Positions 60,739 through 64,000 of a stretch of 64,000 bases of DNA are shown here, in pieces (position 1 is the stretch's first letter; every line of letters begins with the position of its first letter). The stretch comes from a virus. Location of the stretch: the IMG/VR virus record IMGVR_UViG_3300020473_000020, positions 1 to 64,000 of that record; one strand, written 5' to 3'. The notes beneath the pieces were generated by a model that saw only the letters and a program-made list of their open reading frames with translations, was not told where the DNA came from and ran no database searches. Position numbers and translations under genes: made by a program.

Positions 60739-61046
60739 CAATTGATTGGAAGGCATTCCCTGAGCACAAACCACCTGTTGGTAAGCTCATACTTGTTGAG
60801 ATTACCAAGACCCCTTTGCGCTTTACACAAGAATACACGGCACTTTGTGACGGGACAGACCGCACGGCAAGTGAGCTTAGGTTTCGTGAGCTGACAGCCA
60901 CGTTTTACCGTGAGAACCCCTTACAGTTGGCCAAGACATACAAGTCCTTCATGCACGATGTAAAAATCATGGTTAGGGCTAATCATGACAGCCGTCAGGG
61001 CTTCATCGTTTGTGATGAGGTCAGCCGCTGGGCTTTAGTCGAATAA
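60735..61046 (+). CDS. Hypothetical protein
   Basis: 103 aa, GTG start overlapping the previous stop (GTGA). Not recognised. Confidence 0.58.
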   Translation: MTIDWKAFPEHKPPVGKLILVEITKTPLRFTQEYTALCDGTDRTASELRFRELTATFYRENPLQLAKTYKSFMHDVKIMVRANHDSRQGFIVCDEVSRWALVE

Positions 61047-61071
61047 GCACGTCTATCACTTAATTAGGCAC

Positions 61072-61099
61072 AAAAAAGCCAGCGCTATGCTGGCTTTTT
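61072..61099. terminator. Bidirectional terminator
   Basis: AAAAAAGCCAGCgctatGCTGGCTTTTTC between convergent genes. Confidence 0.85.
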
Positions 61100-61333
61100 C
61101 TTTCCATACCTCTTGTAGCTGGCAAGAAGCTGTCGTTGATTCATCGTGGATGGGACTATCTTATCTATGACACTATCGGCTAACCTTAGCCTTTCCTCTA
61201 ACTGCGTGATGTAGTCGGCCGCAGCTACGCATTCATCGTATGGGTCGCCATCACAACCTTCCTGCGCTGCGATGTCGCGGAGAACCTGTACTATCGGCGC
61301 GTTTCGACCTGTTAGTGGATGTTTTATTTGCAT
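61085..61333 (-). CDS. Hypothetical protein
   Basis: 82 aa from ATG 61333, preceded by AGGAG with 6-nt spacing. Not recognised. Its stop is inside the terminator. Confidence 0.6.
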   Translation of the reverse strand: MQIKHPLTGRNAPIVQVLRDIAAQEGCDGDPYDECVAAADYITQLEERLRLADSVIDKIVPSTMNQRQLLASYKRYGKKKPA

Positions 61334-61436
61334 GATAGGCTCCTGTTTCCATACAGACCTCACAGACCTTTCCGTCGCGAGTATTGTAGTACGGTGTGTT
61401 AAATAGCTGATTTTTGCATTCGGGACACTTATACAT
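61251..61436 (-). CDS. Small zinc-ribbon protein
   Basis: 61 aa. CPEC (4-7) and CEVC (about 25-28) form a zinc ribbon. It overlaps 61085-61333 by 83 bp in another frame; the overlap is long, so the true 3' end is uncertain. Confidence 0.5.
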   Translation of the reverse strand: MYKCPECKNQLFNTPYYNTRDGKVCEVCMETGAYHANKTSTNRSKRADSTGSPRHRSAGRL

Positions 61437-61842
61437 CGTTTTGTTTACCAGACTTTTTAGTAATTAAGTCACTAAAAAAGTTCTCTATAGTGTCTTCGTA
61501 TAGTATGAAAAACAAGGTCTTATCAACCGACCGTTTTTCGTGAACCTTGAAATCATTGTACAAACTGATATGTTCGGCTCCCACCACACCGTGAGGGGCG
61601 CTATCGCCACACCACATACGCGCTCGGTAATCAAAAATAGCGTGGTCAACCTTTAGGCAGAAGTGTGGAAGGGAACCGTTACCAGTATCGAGCATCCCGA
61701 ATAGAACTTGGTGCTCAATACCTGCATAGGTTAGGGCACAGGTTGCTAAGTTAGCAAAGCCGTCACACTCCACGCGAGCGTTGTCTAACGCGGAGAGTAT
61801 GTCATACGCTTTTAAGCCATGGCCATCAAATAAAGAACTCAT
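61429..61842 (-). CDS. Possible transglutaminase/papain-fold protein
   Basis: 137 aa. VECDGFANLATCALTYAGI, SLPHFCLKV and FDYRARMW give a Cys...His...Asp order with typical spacing of small papain-fold proteins. Weak call. Start overlaps the upstream stop. Confidence 0.5.
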   Translation of the reverse strand: MSSLFDGHGLKAYDILSALDNARVECDGFANLATCALTYAGIEHQVLFGMLDTGNGSLPHFCLKVDHAIFDYRARMWCGDSAPHGVVGAEHISLYNDFKVHEKRSVDKTLFFILYEDTIENFFSDLITKKSGKQNDV

Positions 61843-62327
61843 TACTTATGCAACCATTCTTTAAGCTGCACAACGAGGTTGTCATGCTTTGTACGCGCCT
61901 CTTTGCTGCTGTAAGGTCGGTAACCGCCACTTTCCCATGAGCTATCAACAATCGAGTTTGATGTAAGCGAGCCTGTCTCTATGAGCTGTTTAGCCAGCAT
62001 ATAGAGGTTACTCGCATCGGGTGACCCGAACATGTCCTCTTCATCGTCGAACGCTGGGTCAAAGTCTGCATTCATTTCGGCATGGACTAGCAGAAAGTTA
62101 AGCACTTTGTTCGCAAGCAGATTTGGCTCCGCAGCTGACTGCCCGTTGTACATCGCCATAATGCCCGCTTTAACACTACCATACTCATTTGTAAGGTGCT
62201 CTTTTAAGGCATCCCACGCTTGAGGGTCATCACTTGCAGCTAGGTTAACTTTAATGATGGTTTTGCCACGGCCAGTCGACTCGTACTTACGTCTGGCTTT
62301 GGTTTGGCTATCTACATGATCGGTCAT
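61842..62327 (-). CDS. Hypothetical protein
   Basis: 161 aa from ATG 62327 with GAGAC in its leader. Basic N-terminus, acidic middle. Not recognised. Confidence 0.6.
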   Translation of the reverse strand: MTDHVDSQTKARRKYESTGRGKTIIKVNLAASDDPQAWDALKEHLTNEYGSVKAGIMAMYNGQSAAEPNLLANKVLNFLLVHAEMNADFDPAFDDEEDMFGSPDASNLYMLAKQLIETGSLTSNSIVDSSWESGGYRPYSSKEARTKHDNLVVQLKEWLHK

Positions 62328-62395
62328 GATTGTCTCGTTTTCTTGTTCTAGTTCGCCTAGTGTATGTCGTGGTACACGATAAATCAAGCCCTTAT

Positions 62396-62884
62396 TTAGA
62401 CCTTACTCACTGTAGGGTAGTGCTTTTCGAGAAGCGTGCGTACAGCCTGCCAATCTGGGCATTGAACCGTCGCAAAGTGCAACAGGATGCCCTCAAACTT
62501 GTCTTGGCCATGTGAGTCACACTTATCATCAATTAAGACAGCGCCTTTCAGCTTTGACTTGTCATAACAAATGATTGTCTTCTTCGCCATTTCGCGGCCA
62601 AAGTGCTTGAGAACCCACACGATTTTTTCAGTGTAGCTAAGTGGGTTGTCGACTGATGGCGCAGTCAGAAACCATACATCAAACTTGCCTTGAGCTATGA
62701 TCTCCTTGATTGTTTCCACAGCATCACGTACTGGTTCTAGGTTGGCGTAAAAGCCATAGGCCGCGTGAGGATAGGCTTGCTCAGGGCACTCGCCAAGCGC
62801 ATGCTGCTTTGCCGCAGAGAAGGCGCAGGCCGTATCGTCCATGTCAATGTATAGGACTGGTTTTTCTTCACTCATATCAATCAT
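62396..62884 (-). CDS. HAD-family 5'-nucleotidase
   Basis: 162 aa from ATG 62884 (ATGA with the upstream stop). LYIDMDDTACAF carries motif I DxDxT; LTAPS is motif II; a Lys then IDDKCDS is motif III-IV. Resembles 5'(3')-deoxyribonucleotidases, which dephosphorylate dNMPs. Confidence 0.78.
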   Translation of the reverse strand: MIDMSEEKPVLYIDMDDTACAFSAAKQHALGECPEQAYPHAAYGFYANLEPVRDAVETIKEIIAQGKFDVWFLTAPSVDNPLSYTEKIVWVLKHFGREMAKKTIICYDKSKLKGAVLIDDKCDSHGQDKFEGILLHFATVQCPDWQAVRTLLEKHYPTVSKV

Positions 62885-63138
62885 TCCGTTGGGTTCCAAA
62901 TATAGAGAGTTCGCTTTTTGCTAGCCTTAAACTCTGTATAGCCGTCAGGTATTGCACCTTGTCTGCCAGCCTGTCTGGCTTTCGAGGTTGATGGGTACGC
63001 ACCGACTTCAACCATTAAGTTCGGTAAGTCTTGGGCGTCACAGTACAGCACTTCTTCACCTTCGAAAAGTGTAGGGATGTCCGACTCTAACCAAGGTGCA
63101 TGGCTGATCACAATGTTGTTAATCTGTTCTTTTTTCAT
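62881..63138 (-). CDS. Hypothetical protein
   Basis: 85 aa. The C-terminal SKARQAGRQGAIPDGYTEF...YIWNP pattern recurs in phage small proteins of unknown function. Overlaps the nucleotidase start. Confidence 0.62.
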   Translation of the reverse strand: MKKEQINNIVISHAPWLESDIPTLFEGEEVLYCDAQDLPNLMVEVGAYPSTSKARQAGRQGAIPDGYTEFKASKKRTLYIWNPTE

Positions 63139-63350
63139 TACATCGTTACCGCTGGCAATAAGCCGTAGTGGCGGGCAAGTGCTGCTACGTCTTCTTTGCT
63201 TAAATTAATCGTGGCCTCGTCGCCGTCTTCGTTATCAGGCTCAGGACGGTACAAGCTTAGCTCGTCACCTTCCTGCGGGCTTAGGGTATTCAGTTCCCAC
63301 TGCGCGTCGCTAAACTCGTGATGGACGATGTCAGATACTTCTCTGGCCAT
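63138..63350 (-). CDS. Hypothetical protein
   Basis: 70 aa, acidic, not recognised. Overlaps the next ATG by 1 base. Confidence 0.58.
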   Translation of the reverse strand: MAREVSDIVHHEFSDAQWELNTLSPQEGDELSLYRPEPDNEDGDEATINLSKEDVAALARHYGLLPAVTM

Positions 63351-63355
63351 AATCG

Positions 63356-64000
63356 TTACTTGTACTGTTGTCGACGTGCCGCATTGGCTGCGTCGCGGTT
63401 TCGGCGATACTTGTGGGCACGCTTGCTGACTTGCTTAGCTTCTTGCGTTTTGCCTTCTTTCACGTGACCTGCCTTGCCTTTGACACGCTTTTGAAGCGTC
63501 GCAAATACGACCATGTGGAGAAGCCCTGATTTGATGTATGACGGGAACTCTCGGTCGAAGAGTACAGGGGCTTTATCAAGCCAGTTTAGCATCGTACTCA
63601 TCGTAAACACGACTTTCATGTCTTTAAGAGCTGCCCCTATAAGGTTCGCTGCAATTGTGTAGAATTTCAAGCGCTCAGCAATAGTCAGCTCGTGCTTCCC
63701 CGTGGCCTCATCAAGGAACTTGTCAAACTCTTTAGCTTTGGCCACTGCCAGCTTTGCAGTATTATCCTGCGAAGCCAGTAGAATTTGGAAAGGTTTAACG
63801 CGCTGCCGAGTCTCGGTGTACATGTAGTCTGCCATAGCTGTGTACAACGACTCTGCCTGACTATGCTGACCACCTGTGTCGACCTTAGTAACTTTATCAC
63901 TTACGACAAATTTACCGCCTGTCATACTGGCCACGAGCTTACCGACGGCTTCAAGCTCAGCGCTACTTAGGGATGCAAGTTCGGCCTTGAGTGCCTGCGG
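63356..64000 (-). CDS. Hypothetical protein, 5' end beyond the window
   Basis: At least 214 aa. An internal ATG at 63934 is in frame, but the frame stays open upstream to the window edge and reads a helical LKAELASLSSAELEAVGKLV, so the gene probably begins outside. C-terminus is Lys/Arg-rich. Not recognised. Confidence 0.6.
   Translation of the reverse strand, partial: PQALKAELASLSSAELEAVGKLVASMTGGKFVVSDKVTKVDTGGQHSQAESLYTAMADYMYTETRQRVKPFQILLASQDNTAKLAVAKAKEFDKFLDEATGKHELTIAERLKFYTIAANLIGAALKDMKVVFTMSTMLNWLDKAPVLFDREFPSYIKSGLLHMVVFATLQKRVKGKAGHVKEGKTQEAKQVSKRAHKYRRNRDAANAARRQQYK

Overview
This window is part of the genome of a large, apparently lytic tailed phage of a gammaproteobacterium, most likely a Vibrio or related marine host (host inferred from gene content, not proven). 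The phage origin is shown by a head and packaging block (terminase large subunit, portal, prohead protease/scaffold, major capsid protein), densely packed genes with ATGA/TAATG overlaps, a tRNA cluster, a DnaG-like primase, an NAD-dependent ligase and a Vsr-type homing endonuclease. No integrase, CRISPR array or insertion sequence was seen. Most genes are on the minus strand, interrupted by short plus-strand units.

Layout. 0-4.3 kb: an NAD cassette, prs-nadV (minus), divergent from a Nudix-fold NrtR-like regulator (plus), with three near-identical 19-bp inverted repeats and both promoters in the gap. 4.3-11.5 kb: small genes plus a SpoT/MESH1-like HD hydrolase, a DUF4262 protein, an exported SLT-like protein, an XRE regulator, an AsnB-like ATP pyrophosphatase and a Dam-type methyltransferase. 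11.7-15 kb: a YkgJ-like protein, a repetitive lipoprotein and a tRNA array (Gln, Pro, Asn, His, Asn, one of uncertain type, Lys, one degenerate). 17.3-22 kb: a complete counterpart of the bacterial yjfI-J-K-L-M-C envelope-stress operon in conserved order, followed by four small, partly membrane, genes. 22-40 kb: mostly accessory genes, including an acyl-carrier-protein-like gene, DUF4419 and SEC-C proteins, a two-TM RCK potassium channel, a metallopeptidase, a GNAT, a nucleotidyltransferase and a methyltransferase. 40-48 kb: homing endonuclease, major capsid, protease/scaffold and portal. 49-56 kb: a full-length dicarboxylate/amino-acid symporter between portal and terminase, then terminase and associated genes. 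56.7-64 kb: NAD-dependent ligase, divergent primase operon, nucleotidase and small genes.

How the parts may work together (inference): the prs/nadV pair can rebuild NAD+ from nicotinamide, which would feed the NAD-dependent ligase and could offset host NAD+-depleting defences; the NrtR-like protein would tune this to the NAD/ADP-ribose state. The yjf operon, potassium channel and symporter form an unusual set of host-envelope modifiers. Many transcription units share a sigma70-like promoter (TTGC[A/G]N plus CGCAG, 16-17 bp, TATWNT), the palindrome TTGTACAA placed at or near it, and a GAGAC-containing leader, suggesting a shared regulatory layer. All functional calls come from reading the sequence; no database search was run.
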